NCBI RefSeq assembly: GCF_024346395.1
Contig: NZ_JAGQCW010000001.1
Location: forward strand, 930,001-994,000
Reading direction: 5' to 3'
DNA from: Cyanobium sp. AMD-g
Lineage (GTDB): Bacteria; Cyanobacteriota; Cyanobacteriia; PCC-6307; Cyanobiaceae
DNA: 64,000 bases
Shown: positions 45,937-54,611 of the stretch, in pieces
Layout of the letters: the number at the start of each line of letters is the position of its first letter
Numbering within the stretch: position 1 is the first letter of the stretch
The notes under the pieces: generated by a model
Told to the model about the DNA's origin: nothing
Database searches by the model: none
Seen by the model: the letters and a program-made list of their open reading frames with translations, nothing else
Program-made: the position numbers and the translations under genes

Positions 45937-47052
45937 TCAGCCGCATTCCTCCCGCAGCTCCTCGCAGAGCACGCGCACCACGTCCCGCAGCGAACCTGTC
46001 CGGTCGTGAATCCTGCGTTCCCTCTGGTATGGCAGCGACCCCTCCAGGTTCTGACGCAGCCGCTCCAGGCCCCGCCGTTCATCCTCCTCGGCGTAGGCCT
46101 CAAGGCTCTCCAGGGTGGTGCGGGCCACCTCCCGGAGAGACCGCAGGGACCCCTCGTCATCGACGATCAGCTGGGCTTCGATGCCATGGCGCGAGGCCCA
46201 GAAGCAGTTCTCCTTCAGATACCACCAGAAGAGGGGGCGCAGGGCACGCTCCCCGGTCGACTCGGCGCGGGTGTCGCGCAGGAAGCGGGTCAGCGCCCGC
46301 AGCAGGGCGGCGAAGGCGAGGCTGTCGGCGAGGGTGGGCTGGGCATCCATCACCCGCACCTCGAGCGTGCCGAAGTCGCCGCGGGGCCGCAGATCCCAGT
46401 GGAGGTCCCGGATCACCCTGAGCATCCGGGCCTGGCGCATGGTGGCGACGAAGTGCTCGAACGCGGTCCAGTCCTGGAAGTCGGGAGGAGGCCCGTAGGA
46501 GCGCGAGGCGGCCAGAACCCGCTGGCGGAAGGCCGCGAAGCGGGTGTCGTCGCCCTGCCAGAAGGGGGAGGCGGCCGAGAGGGCGATCAGCAGGGGCAGG
46601 TAGGGCTTGAGTTCGCGCATCACGCGCAGGGCCTCCTCGCCGCTGGGCAGTCCGAGGTGCACGTGGGCCGCGAAGGTGACCTGATGGCGGCCAAGCCAGC
46701 CGGCCGCCCGCGACTGGCCGCGGTAGCGGGAGCCGGGTGAAGCCACGGCCGGCCGGTGGCAGAAGGGATGGGTTCCCGTGCCGCAGAGCGCCATCCCAAG
46801 CCGGTCGCAGCCCTGGATCAGCCGGGCGATCCGCGGCCGCATCACCGCCTCCAGTTCGGTCAGGTTGCGCGCCGGCGACGACGCCACCTCCACCGTGTTC
46901 TGGATGAACTCCGGCTTGATCGACGGGACATCGGCGCACTCCCTCAGCAAGGGCAGGATCCCGTCCACCAGATCCTGGGAATCGGGGTCCACCAGCTGGA
47001 ACTCCATCTCCAGGCCCACCGTGAAGGACGGGGAGGGATGGAACTGGATCAT
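45937..47052 (-). CDS. YbdK-family carboxylate-amine ligase (GCS2-like)
   Basis: ATP-dependent glutamate-cysteine-ligase-like enzyme, 371 residues from ATG 47052. The family motif FTVGLEMEFQLVDPDSQDL opens the protein; GTGTHPF, HQVTFAAHVHLGLP (metal/substrate site), SPFWQGDDTRFAAFRQ and FGTLEVRVMDAQPTLADS follow. YbdK proteins have weak or unknown ligase activity in vivo. Its start overlaps the M20 peptidase stop by 4 nt (ATGA), so the ligase and an amide hydrolase are translated together, which suggests action on the same amide-linked metabolite. Cyanobacterial GshA is a related but different subfamily. Confidence 0.85.
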   Translation of the reverse strand: MIQFHPSPSFTVGLEMEFQLVDPDSQDLVDGILPLLRECADVPSIKPEFIQNTVEVASSPARNLTELEAVMRPRIARLIQGCDRLGMALCGTGTHPFCHRPAVASPGSRYRGQSRAAGWLGRHQVTFAAHVHLGLPSGEEALRVMRELKPYLPLLIALSAASPFWQGDDTRFAAFRQRVLAASRSYGPPPDFQDWTAFEHFVATMRQARMLRVIRDLHWDLRPRGDFGTLEVRVMDAQPTLADSLAFAALLRALTRFLRDTRAESTGERALRPLFWWYLKENCFWASRHGIEAQLIVDDEGSLRSLREVARTTLESLEAYAEEDERRGLERLRQNLEGSLPYQRERRIHDRTGSLRDVVRVLCEELREECG

Positions 47053-48218
47053 GGGGGATAGAAGGCCACCGCCTCCCGCACCAGCCGATCGAAGCAGGCC
47101 GCCCCCACCCGCAGCACGGCCTCGTCGATGTCGAAGGAGGAACTGTGCAGGGGGACATACTCCTGTCCCTCGCCGCGAGCGCCGAAACGCATGAAGCACC
47201 CGGGGACCTTCTGGAGGTAGAAGGAGAAATCCTCGCCCCCCATGCTGGGGTGCTCCGGCCGCACCATGCTCCGCTCGCCCACCACGCCGGCGGCGGCCCG
47301 CCTGGCCAGCTCGGACTCGCGAAAGGTGTTCACCACCGGCGGATAACCCGGATCGATGCGCACGTCGAGGCGAGCGTTGTGAAGGTCGGCGCAGGCCCGC
47401 GCCATGCGACGGATGCCGTGGTGGATGTGGTCGCGCACCTCGGGCACGGTGGTCCGGATGCTGCCCTCGAGCCGGGCGCTGCCGGCGATCACGTTCGGTG
47501 CCGTTCCGGCATGCACGCTGCCGATCGTCACCACCGAAGGATGCAGAGGATCGACCTCCCGCGACACCAGGGTCTGCAGGGCGGTGATCAGCAAACCAGC
47601 GATCACCACGGCATCGATGGCCTCGTGGGGCCTGGCGCCGTGGCCTCCCCGACCATGCACGTCGATGGCGAACTTGTCGGACTGGGCCGTGATCACCCCT
47701 TCGGCCACCATGATCTCTCCCACCCGGTAGTGCTGGGTCACATGGGCGCCAAAGATGGCGGTGACGCCTTCCAGACCGCCCTCGGCGATCACCGTGCGGG
47801 CTCCGCCCCCCCTCTCTTCGGCGGGTTGGAACAGGAAACGCACGCCGATCCCGGGAGGCGAGGCGGCCAGCAGATGGGCGGCCCCCAGAACCATCGCCAC
47901 ATGAGCGTCATGGCCGCAGGCGTGCATCGTCCCCTCGACCGTGGAGGCGAATGGAAGGTCGGTGGTCTCTTCACCAGGCAGGGCGTCCATGTCGGCGCGC
48001 AGGGCGATCACCGGGCCTCCCTTGAGCGGCTCCAGCCGGGCGATCACGCCGCTCCCCTTGCCCCGGTAGCTGGCCGGAATCCCCAGGGTCTCGAGTTCGG
48101 CGACGATGCGTGCAGCCGTTCGCTCTTCCTCGAAGGCGAGTTCGGGATGGCGATGCAGGTCCCTGCGCACAGCCACCATCCGCTCGAAGACCGTATCGGG
48201 AACGTCATGCCAGTCCAT
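47049..48218 (-). CDS. M20-family amidohydrolase (hippurate/N-acyl-amino-acid hydrolase type)
   Basis: Dinuclear metal-dependent hydrolase of the M20D group, 389 residues from ATG 48218. Metal-site motifs: MHACGHDAHVAMVLGAA (Cys, His, His), the catalytic Glu pair in FQPAEERGGGA, HGRGGHGARPHEAIDAV in the dimerisation lid, and HPSMGGEDFSFYL near the C-terminus. Typical substrates are N-acyl amino acids or amino-acid conjugates; some members act on indole conjugates. Upstream of and coupled to the YbdK ligase gene. Confidence 0.92.
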   Translation of the reverse strand: MDWHDVPDTVFERMVAVRRDLHRHPELAFEEERTAARIVAELETLGIPASYRGKGSGVIARLEPLKGGPVIALRADMDALPGEETTDLPFASTVEGTMHACGHDAHVAMVLGAAHLLAASPPGIGVRFLFQPAEERGGGARTVIAEGGLEGVTAIFGAHVTQHYRVGEIMVAEGVITAQSDKFAIDVHGRGGHGARPHEAIDAVVIAGLLITALQTLVSREVDPLHPSVVTIGSVHAGTAPNVIAGSARLEGSIRTTVPEVRDHIHHGIRRMARACADLHNARLDVRIDPGYPPVVNTFRESELARRAAAGVVGERSMVRPEHPSMGGEDFSFYLQKVPGCFMRFGARGEGQEYVPLHSSSFDIDEAVLRVGAACFDRLVREAVAFYPP

Positions 48219-48689
48219 CCCCCCTCACCTGCGGCCCTTGCTTCCATCCTTGGGCGGAGGCCCCTGACCTGACGACGCAAAAGTGCTGCAAAGCTGCAGA
48301 GATTCTGCCGCCACCGATGGGCCGAGGAAGCCGAAAGCAGGCGCGACGACGAGCCAGCTCAGGGTTGTGAGAGGACTCCGGCTGGCCCCGCCGAAAGCGC
48401 CTATGCAGCGAACGGAGTCGAGATCCTATGGCGTTTCGGGAGACCCTATGTCACTGATCCACCATCCTGAAGTCAGCATTCTCACGTGACATTCAGCCGA
48501 CCTTCTGAGGCTTTTGAGCAGCAGAAATGGCGCCTAATCACATCAGCCGAAACGGCCGGAGAATGGAGGCAAGAAATGTGTCGGTGCCTCGTGATTGGAT
48601 TCCGGTTCCCTACGTTGAACCGGAAGGACCGTGTGGTCCGGACCGGCACCGCCGGCCTGCACCATGTCAGCTGTTTTGCTGCAGATCCG
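48219..48689. other. 471-nt gene-free region upstream of the radical SAM gene
   Basis: Lies between the divergent M20 and radical SAM starts, so both promoters should be here. It is less GC-rich than the rest, especially after 48480, and contains three CCTATG hexamers within about 50 nt (48399-48450). The radical SAM frame is open back to 48486, but the extra 68 codons read as non-family sequence. I see no tRNA or riboswitch that I can defend; a leader RNA or small RNA is possible. Confidence 0.5.
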
Positions 48690-50288
48690 ATGAACGCACT
48701 GCTGCTCTATCCCCAGTTTCCGAAAACGTTCTGGTCGTTCGACCGGTTCCTGGCGATGGCCGGCGTGAAGACCTTCATCCCACCGCTGGGCATCCTCACG
48801 GTGGCGGCCCTGCTGCCGGCTGATTGGAACCTGCGCTTCATGGACAGGAACGTCGCCGAGGAGCCGGAGGCCGACTGGCACTGGTGCGACCTCATGATCG
48901 TCTCGGCGATGATGGTGCAGCGCGAGGACTTTCACCAGCTGATCCGCAAGGCGGTGGGGATGGGGAAGAAGGTGGCGGTCGGTGGCCCCTATCCCACCTC
49001 CCTTCCGGAGCATGCACTGCAATCAGGCGCCCATTATCTGATCCTGGATGAGGGCGAGATCACCGTCCCCGCCTTCCTGGCGGCCCTCGAACGAGGTGAA
49101 CCCTGCGGAGTGTTCCGGGCCACGGAGAAGCCTGATGTCAGCCTCAGCCCCGTGCCCCGCTACGACCTGTTGCAACGCGACGCCTACCTGATGATGGCGG
49201 TGCAGTTCTCCCGCGGCTGTCCCTTCAACTGCGAGTTCTGCGACATCATCAGCCTCTACGGCCGCAAGCCGCGTACCAAGGAGAACCACCAGATCCTGGG
49301 GGAACTGCAGACCCTCTACGACCTGGGCTGGCGGGGATCCATCTTCATGGTGGATGACAACTTCATCGGCAATCAGGCCAACGTCAAACGTCTGCTTCGC
49401 GACCTGATTCCCTGGATGCGGGAGCATCGCTACCCCTTCAACTTCCTCACCGAAGCCTCGGTGAACCTGGCCGAACAGCCCGAGCTCCTGGATCTCATGG
49501 CCCAGGCCGGCTTCTTCGGGGTTTTCCTGGGCATCGAGACCCCCGACCAGGACAGTCTCGAGGTCACCCGCAAGCAGCAGAACACACGCCATCCGCTCAC
49601 GGAAGCCTGCCGCAAGATCAATGCGGCGGGGCTGGTCATCTACGCCGGCTTCATCCTCGGCTTCGACGGGGAACGCTCCGGCGCAGGGCAGCGCATCGAG
49701 GCGTTCGTCGCCGAAACGGCCATTCCCCAGCCGATGCTGGGCATCCTCCAGGCCCCGCCCAACACGGCGCTGTGGACCCGACTGGAGCAGGAAGGCCGAC
49801 TGCTGCCGGATGCCGATGGCTGCTGCGGCGACCAGAACACCCTGATGAACTTCGTGCCCTCCCGTCCGCCCCAGGACATCGGCCGCGAGTACGTGCAGGC
49901 CCTCTGGCGAATGTATGAGCCCGCCACCTATCTGGAGCGCTGCCTGCGCCACTGCCTCGCCATCACCCCCAATCCGCACTGCGCTCAGCAGATGCACATC
50001 CCGCCGGCCCGGGCCATGCGGCTGCTGACCCTGCTGATCTGGCATCAGGGGATGCGCCGCGCTTCGCTCCGCGGCCAGTTCTGGACTCAGCTGTGGCAGA
50101 TGGCGCGGCAACAGCCCCGCCTGCTGGGCCTTTATCTGGGCCTCTGCGCCGCCGGCGAACACTTCTTCGAGTACCGCCAGCTGGCCCGCGAGCGCATCGG
50201 AGGCCAGCTGGGTCACGATCCCCTGCTGCCGCCGCCGACCGTGGCCACGGTCAGCCTCAGGCAGGCCGCCCTGGTGGCGGCGGAGTAA
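48690..50288 (+). CDS. B12-binding radical SAM protein (DUF4070 type)
   Basis: 532 residues from ATG 48690. N-terminal cobalamin-binding Rossmann-like domain (about 1-140; ALLLYPQFPKTFWSFDRF, KKVAVGGPYPTSLPE), then the radical SAM barrel with the iron-sulfur cluster cysteines Cys177, Cys181 and Cys184 in SRGCPFNCEFCDI, and GFFGVFLGIETPDQDSL and IYAGFILGFDGE further on. The C-terminal 150 residues match the helical DUF4070 extension. The family includes the hopanoid C-2 methylase HpnP, which this resembles in layout, but no hopanoid gene is nearby, so substrate is open. Probably an AdoMet- and B12-dependent methylase. Confidence 0.88.
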   Translation: MNALLLYPQFPKTFWSFDRFLAMAGVKTFIPPLGILTVAALLPADWNLRFMDRNVAEEPEADWHWCDLMIVSAMMVQREDFHQLIRKAVGMGKKVAVGGPYPTSLPEHALQSGAHYLILDEGEITVPAFLAALERGEPCGVFRATEKPDVSLSPVPRYDLLQRDAYLMMAVQFSRGCPFNCEFCDIISLYGRKPRTKENHQILGELQTLYDLGWRGSIFMVDDNFIGNQANVKRLLRDLIPWMREHRYPFNFLTEASVNLAEQPELLDLMAQAGFFGVFLGIETPDQDSLEVTRKQQNTRHPLTEACRKINAAGLVIYAGFILGFDGERSGAGQRIEAFVAETAIPQPMLGILQAPPNTALWTRLEQEGRLLPDADGCCGDQNTLMNFVPSRPPQDIGREYVQALWRMYEPATYLERCLRHCLAITPNPHCAQQMHIPPARAMRLLTLLIWHQGMRRASLRGQFWTQLWQMARQQPRLLGLYLGLCAAGEHFFEYRQLARERIGGQLGHDPLLPPPTVATVSLRQAALVAAE

Positions 50289-50309
50289 CCGACCCGTTTC
50301 GCCTGAGCC

Positions 50310-50813
50310 TCAGCCCCCAGCCACGAAGGCCAGGGCCACGCCGTTGTTGCAGTAGCGCTTGCCGGTGGGCTTGGGTCCGTCGTCGAACACGTGGCCCTGG
50401 TGGCCGCCGCAGCGACGGCAGTGGTATTCGGTGCGCGGCAGGATGAGCTTGAAGTCCGTCTTGGTGACCACCGCCTTGGGCAGGGGTTGCCAGAAGCTGG
50501 GCCAGCCGGTGCCGGAGTCGAACTTGGTGCTCGAGGCGAACAGGGGCAGGCGGCAGCCGGCACAGACGTAGGTGCCGCTGCGGTTCTCCTTGTTGAGCGG
50601 GCTGCTGAAAGGGCGCTCGGTGCCCTCATCCCGCAGCACCGCATAGGCCGCCGGGCTGAGGCGCTTGCGCCATTCCGCCGGGCTCAGCTGCCAGGCGGGA
50701 TCGGTGGCCTTGGCGGCCGCCAGGGCTTTGGAAGCCGGCAGGAAGGGCAACAACCCCGCCAGGGGCGCCCCTACCCGGGCCAGCAACGTGGACAGGAAAC
50801 TGCGGCGTTCCAT
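50310..50813 (-). CDS. msrB: Exported methionine-R-sulfoxide reductase B
   Basis: Reduces methionine-R-sulfoxide in proteins. 167 residues. The N-terminus MERRSFLSTLL...PASKALAAAK looks like a twin-arginine signal peptide, so the enzyme probably works outside the cytoplasm. Structural zinc cysteines are in CAGCRLPLF and CRRCGGHQGHVF; the catalytic cysteine is in RYCNNGVALAF. SGTGWPSFWQP is the substrate-binding motif. Next to secG (5 nt gap), which lies upstream on the same strand. Confidence 0.93.
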   Translation of the reverse strand: MERRSFLSTLLARVGAPLAGLLPFLPASKALAAAKATDPAWQLSPAEWRKRLSPAAYAVLRDEGTERPFSSPLNKENRSGTYVCAGCRLPLFASSTKFDSGTGWPSFWQPLPKAVVTKTDFKLILPRTEYHCRRCGGHQGHVFDDGPKPTGKRYCNNGVALAFVAGG

Positions 50814-50818
50814 CTGGC

Positions 50819-51049
50819 TCAGCCCAACCAGCCGGCGCTCAGCACCACGGCCAGACCCAGGAACAGGGACAGCAGGGTCCAGGTGATGCGGTTGAGTGTG
50901 TTCTCAGCGCTGCGGGCGCTGCTGAACATCGAGCCGCCGCTGGAGGCCAGGCCCCCCATGCCATCGCCCTTGGGGCTATGGAGCAGCACGGAGATGATCA
51001 GCAGGGCGCCGCTGAGCATCCAGAGCGAGGAAACGATGTTCTTGACCAT
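50819..51049 (-). CDS. secG: Preprotein translocase subunit SecG
   Basis: Small subunit of the SecYEG channel, 76 residues. Two transmembrane helices, IVSSLWMLSGALLIISVLLHSPKGDGMGG and NRITWTLLSLFLGLAVVLSAGWL, separated by the conserved Gly/Ser-rich loop GLASSGGSMFSSARSAENTLNR. Upstream is gpmI on the same strand (32 nt gap), the same gene order found in many cyanobacteria. Confidence 0.95.
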   Translation of the reverse strand: MVKNIVSSLWMLSGALLIISVLLHSPKGDGMGGLASSGGSMFSSARSAENTLNRITWTLLSLFLGLAVVLSAGWLG

Positions 51050-51081
51050 TGGGCCAGACTAACCGTCCCCGCTGCGGACCA

Positions 51082-52650
51082 TCAGGCGCCGAGGGTCTGG
51101 GGGATCCGGGCGGTGGGGGCGGTGGCCGGCACCACCAGGGAGGTGCCCGTCATACGGGCCGGTTTGGGCAGACCCAGGATCTCCAGCAGGGTGGGGGCGA
51201 TGTCGGCCAGGCCGCCGTGCTCCCGAAGGCTGACGTCGTTGCCATGGCCGGGGAGCTTGCGCTTTTCGCCCTCCACCAGGATCACCGGCACGGGGTTGGT
51301 GGTGTGGGCGGTCCAGGGGAGCCCATCGGGACCCTGCATCACTTCAGCGTTGCCATGGTCGGCCGTGATCAGCAGGGTGCCGCCCATGCGGGTGGTGGCC
51401 TCCACCAGTCGGCCCACACAGCGATCGACCATGGCGATGGCTTCGGTGGCGGCCTCCATCTGACCGGTGTGGCCCACCATGTCGGGGTTGGCGTAGTTGA
51501 TCACCACCAGGGAGTAGATCCCCCGACCGATGGCGGCGATGCAGCTGTCGGTGAGTTTCTCCGCCGACATGGCCGGCGCCTGGTCGTAGGTGGCGACGCG
51601 GGGCGAGGGCACCAGGTGACGGTCTTCGCCGGGGAAGGCCTGCTCGATGCCACCGTTCATGAAATAGGTGACGTGGGGGTACTTCTCGGTTTCGGCGGTG
51701 CGGAACTGCCGCAGGCCGTGCTCGGAGACCACCTGGCCCAGCAGGCCGTCGAGGGACTCGGGGGGGAAGGCCACCTGAACCGGCAGCCCCTGCTCGTACT
51801 GGGTGAAGGTGACGACATGCAGCGGACCGATCCACTGGCGCGGGAAGCCGTCGAAGTCCGGCAGCACCAGGGCACGCATCAGCTGGCGCACCCGGTCGGG
51901 GCGGAAGTTGAAGCAGACCAGGCCGTCGCCGCTCTCCAGCAGACCCTCGGCGAGGCGCACCGGCTCAAGGAACTCGTCGGTGATGCCCTCCGCATAGGAG
52001 CCCTGCAGCACCTCCGCCGGGGTGAGGGGGCAGATCTCGGACGGCTCGGTGAGCAGCCTGAAGGCCTTCTCCGTGCGCTCCCAGCGCTGGTCGCGGTCCA
52101 TGGCCCAGTAGCGGCCGCAGAGGGTGGCGATCCGCCCAACGCCTGCGTCCTCGATCATGGCCTGAATGCGGGCCAGATACCCGGGGCCGCCATGGGGGGC
52201 CGAGTCACGGCCGTCGGTGACCACGTGCACCAGCACATCGCTGAGGCCGCGCCCGGCCGCCCAGCGCAGCAGGCCACCGAGATGGTCGATGTGACTGTGG
52301 ACGCCGCCATCGGAGCAGAGGCCGATCAGGTGCAGGGGGCGGCCGCTGGCCACCAGCGTGTCGCCCAGATCGTTGAGAGCCTGGTTGCTGGCGATGGTGC
52401 CGCTGCGCACCGCCTGACCGATCCGCACCAGCTCCTGGCGGATGATCCGGCCGGAGCCGATCGTGAGGTGGCCCACCTCGGAATTCCCCATCTGGTGATC
52501 CGGCAGGCCCACAGCGGCGCCGCTGGCCTCGATCAGGGTGTGGGGATAGGCCGCCCAGAGGGCATCCATGATCGGCGTGTCCGCCTCCCTGACCGCGTTG
52601 TGATCGCTTTCGGGCCGATAGCCCCAGCCATCCAGAATGGCCAGAACCAT
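51082..52650 (-). CDS. gpmI: 2,3-bisphosphoglycerate-independent phosphoglycerate mutase
   Basis: Interconverts 3- and 2-phosphoglycerate in glycolysis using two manganese ions. About 522 residues from ATG 52650 ([14 protein letters not shown]); the metal Asp is in ILDGWG, the phosphoserine nucleophile in MGNSEVGHL, and further ligands lie in [11 protein letters not shown] and [12 protein letters not shown] and [11 protein letters not shown]. Start is uncertain: the family usually has several residues before VLAILDGWG, so GTG 52659 or GTG near 52733 may be the real start. The frame remains open into pyrR and must be cut. Confidence 0.95.
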   Translation of the reverse strand: MVLAILDGWGYRPESDHNAVREADTPIMDALWAAYPHTLIEASGAAVGLPDHQMGNSEVGHLTIGSGRIIRQELVRIGQAVRSGTIASNQALNDLGDTLVASGRPLHLIGLCSDGGVHSHIDHLGGLLRWAAGRGLSDVLVHVVTDGRDSAPHGGPGYLARIQAMIEDAGVGRIATLCGRYWAMDRDQRWERTEKAFRLLTEPSEICPLTPAEVLQGSYAEGITDEFLEPVRLAEGLLESGDGLVCFNFRPDRVRQLMRALVLPDFDGFPRQWIGPLHVVTFTQYEQGLPVQVAFPPESLDGLLGQVVSEHGLRQFRTAETEKYPHVTYFMNGGIEQAFPGEDRHLVPSPRVATYDQAPAMSAEKLTDSCIAAIGRGIYSLVVINYANPDMVGHTGQMEAATEAIAMVDRCVGRLVEATTRMGGTLLITADHGNAEVMQGPDGLPWTAHTTNPVPVILVEGEKRKLPGHGNDVSLREHGGLADIAPTLLEILGLPKPARMTGTSLVVPATAPTARIPQTLGA

Positions 52651-52843
52651 CGGGGCCACGGGGGCGGCCGTCTCGCTGGAGAGACGATCAGCTCTGCCGC
52701 TGGCGGAATGCTTCGGGGAGGGAGCTGCTTTCACCAGCGAGAAAATCTGCACGTTTCTACGCAGGGCCAACCTACATCCCCCCTCCCAAAACACCTTGCT
52801 GCGACGGAGATGCGTCAGGCTTTGGTTACACGCCAATCGTTGA

Positions 52844-53404
52844 ATGGCACGACCCCAGGCCGCTACGGCCCCAGCCGATCGGCTGGAACTGCTCTCCGCC
52901 CATGACCTGGGCCGCACCCTCGACCGGCTCGCCTCCCAGGTCCTGGAGGCCGTGGCCGACAGCCAGGACCTGGTGCTGCTCGGCATCCCCACCCGGGGTG
53001 TGGCCCTGGCGCGGGTTCTGGCCGGACGCCTGGAGGCGATCTGCGGCCATCCGATTGCCCACGGCAGCCTGGATCCCACCTTCCATCGCGATGACCTGGA
53101 GCGGGTGGGCACCCGGCTGGTGGAGGCCACCCAGCTGCCGGTGCCCGTGGACGGCCGTCAGGTGGTGCTCGTCGACGACGTGATCTTCACCGGCCGCACG
53201 GTGCGGGCCGCCCTGGAGGCCTTGCAGGCCTGGGGACGTCCCCGCCGGGTGGGGCTGCTGGTGATGGTGGACCGGGGCCACAGGGAAGTGCCGATCCAGC
53301 CGGATTACTGCGGCCGGGTGGTGCCCACCGCGCGCCACGAGACGATCCAGCTGTGCCTCCAGGCCATTGATGGCGAGGAGGGGGTCTACCTGCTGCGGAA
53401 CTGA
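52844..53404 (+). CDS. pyrR: PyrR bifunctional regulator / uracil phosphoribosyltransferase
   Basis: 186 residues of type I phosphoribosyltransferase fold. The PRPP-binding loop is [13 protein letters not shown] at 107-119; [17 protein letters not shown] near residue 45 and [21 protein letters not shown] later match PyrR. In Gram-positives PyrR binds pyr mRNA; in cyanobacteria it may function mostly as UPRTase, so attenuation here is inference. No pyr gene is adjacent. Divergent from gpmI with 193 nt between; converges with ftrV. Confidence 0.92.
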   Translation: MARPQAATAPADRLELLSAHDLGRTLDRLASQVLEAVADSQDLVLLGIPTRGVALARVLAGRLEAICGHPIAHGSLDPTFHRDDLERVGTRLVEATQLPVPVDGRQVVLVDDVIFTGRTVRAALEALQAWGRPRRVGLLVMVDRGHREVPIQPDYCGRVVPTARHETIQLCLQAIDGEEGVYLLRN

Positions 53405-53425
53405 AGCGGCCTCAGAGGGGGACTG

Positions 53426-53671
53426 TCAGACGGTGGCCAGTTCGTCCTCGCGGAAGTGGGCGCGGAACTTGCCGAAGGCCACCACCACCGGCAGGGTCGG
53501 GCTGATGGGGCGTCCCTTCCAGTCGTTGAGGACGTTGAACACCTCTCCCTGCTGCCCTTCCATGTCGAAGGCCTCTCCCCGGTGCTGGGGGTGGTTGTAG
53601 ATGACCACGCTGCTGCTCACCCTGACCTGATCACCTGGCTGCATGTCCACCGGGACGCTCTGCGCGGCCAT
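53426..53671 (-). CDS. ftrV: Ferredoxin-thioredoxin reductase variable chain
   Basis: Structural partner of the iron-sulfur catalytic chain of ferredoxin-thioredoxin reductase, which passes electrons from photosystem I to thioredoxin. 81 residues from ATG 53671 (MAAQSVPVDMQPGDQVRV); a second ATG lies at 53635. The SH3-like barrel reads VRVSSSVVIYNHPQHRGEAFDMEGQQGEVFNVLNDWKGRPISPTLPVVVAF, ending in FREDEL, which matches the family closely. The catalytic chain gene is not in the window; thioredoxin is at 5.2-5.6 kb and ferredoxin at the right edge. Confidence 0.93.
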   Translation of the reverse strand: MAAQSVPVDMQPGDQVRVSSSVVIYNHPQHRGEAFDMEGQQGEVFNVLNDWKGRPISPTLPVVVAFGKFRAHFREDELATV

Positions 53672-53684
53672 CCTGTCATGGGGC

Positions 53685-54599
53685 TCAGCGCTGGCAGGCG
53701 CTTTCGGGGCCGGCCTCGACCACCCGGCCGCCCAGCTCCTTGCAGGCCGCCTGGAACGCCTGCCATTCGTCCATGCCGGCGGCGATGCGGCGTTGCACCA
53801 GGCCATCCAGCTTCTCGCCGGACACCGTGTGGGGCAGGGAACCGTGGCTGTCGTGCTCCCGGTCCTTGCCCTTGAGCTGATCGAGGCCCTTCTTGACCTC
53901 CTGCCGCAGCGGATCGCTCTGCTGGCGCCACCAGGGGTGGTCGATGCGGTTGAGGCTGTCGAGCGCCTCCCACCAGCGCTTCTGCTTGACCAGCAGCGTC
54001 GCCCGCTCCAGCTGGGAGCGGTTGCGGTTCCAGATCTCCTGGAGGTCGTCACCCATGGAACTGCCATCGTCCTTGCGCTCCTCCCCCAGGGGCGTGAGCG
54101 CCGCCAGAGCCCCCGGCAGATCACCGGCCTGAAAGCGATTCATCGCCATGGCCCGCAGCTGGCGCTGCCAGCGGGCGAGCCGCTCGCGGTCGGCGGGGGT
54201 GCCGGCCCTGGAGTTGATCACCTGGCGCTGCAGGCGCAGGGCCTCGCTCCAGTTCTCCTGGCCCCAGAGCTGGTCGGCCTTGGCCCGCAGGCAGCGGCCC
54301 CGATCAAAAGGGGTGCGGCCGGGCAGCCAGCTGAGGGCGGCCAGCTGCTCGCTGTAGCGGAGGCAGTCGTCGAGGCGGCCGCTGGTGGAGGCCTGCTCCA
54401 GGCGCACGGGCAGCTGACGCTCCCACCAGTAGCCCAGACCGATGGCCGCAGCGACCGAACCCAGGGTGATGGCCAGCCAGAAGCGGGGGAGTCTGTGCCG
54501 GCGGAGGGCCAAGGGGGGACAGCGGGGCGGATCTCTCTCCTTTGTATGCAACGGCGGCCACCGGCGCCCGGTCGCAGGGGCAGCCTGGTCGGCGTCCAC
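53685..54599 (-). CDS. Membrane-anchored TPR-like protein, unknown function
   Basis: 304 residues, GTG start 12 nt after the Hsp70 gene stop. A basic N-terminus (about 1-35) is followed by one transmembrane helix, FWLAITLGSVAAAIGLGYWW, then a helical domain of TPR-like repeats (CLRYSEQLAALSWLPG, WSEALRLQRQVINS, MNRFQAGDLPGALAAL, ATLLVKQKRWWEALDSLN) and a C-terminal 50 residues with two cysteines. Such proteins scaffold complexes. Its location directly after a short Hsp70 suggests it may be a membrane-bound cofactor of that chaperone; inference only. Confidence 0.7.
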   Translation of the reverse strand: MDADQAAPATGRRWPPLHTKERDPPRCPPLALRRHRLPRFWLAITLGSVAAAIGLGYWWERQLPVRLEQASTSGRLDDCLRYSEQLAALSWLPGRTPFDRGRCLRAKADQLWGQENWSEALRLQRQVINSRAGTPADRERLARWQRQLRAMAMNRFQAGDLPGALAALTPLGEERKDDGSSMGDDLQEIWNRNRSQLERATLLVKQKRWWEALDSLNRIDHPWWRQQSDPLRQEVKKGLDQLKGKDREHDSHGSLPHTVSGEKLDGLVQRRIAAGMDEWQAFQAACKELGGRVVEAGPESACQR

Positions 54600-54611
54600 C
54601 GTCCCTGGCCG

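Noticed and set aside
48486-48689. Upstream extension of the radical SAM frame
   Set aside because: The 68 extra residues do not resemble the family, whose members begin with the YPxF cobalamin-domain strand at ATG 48690.
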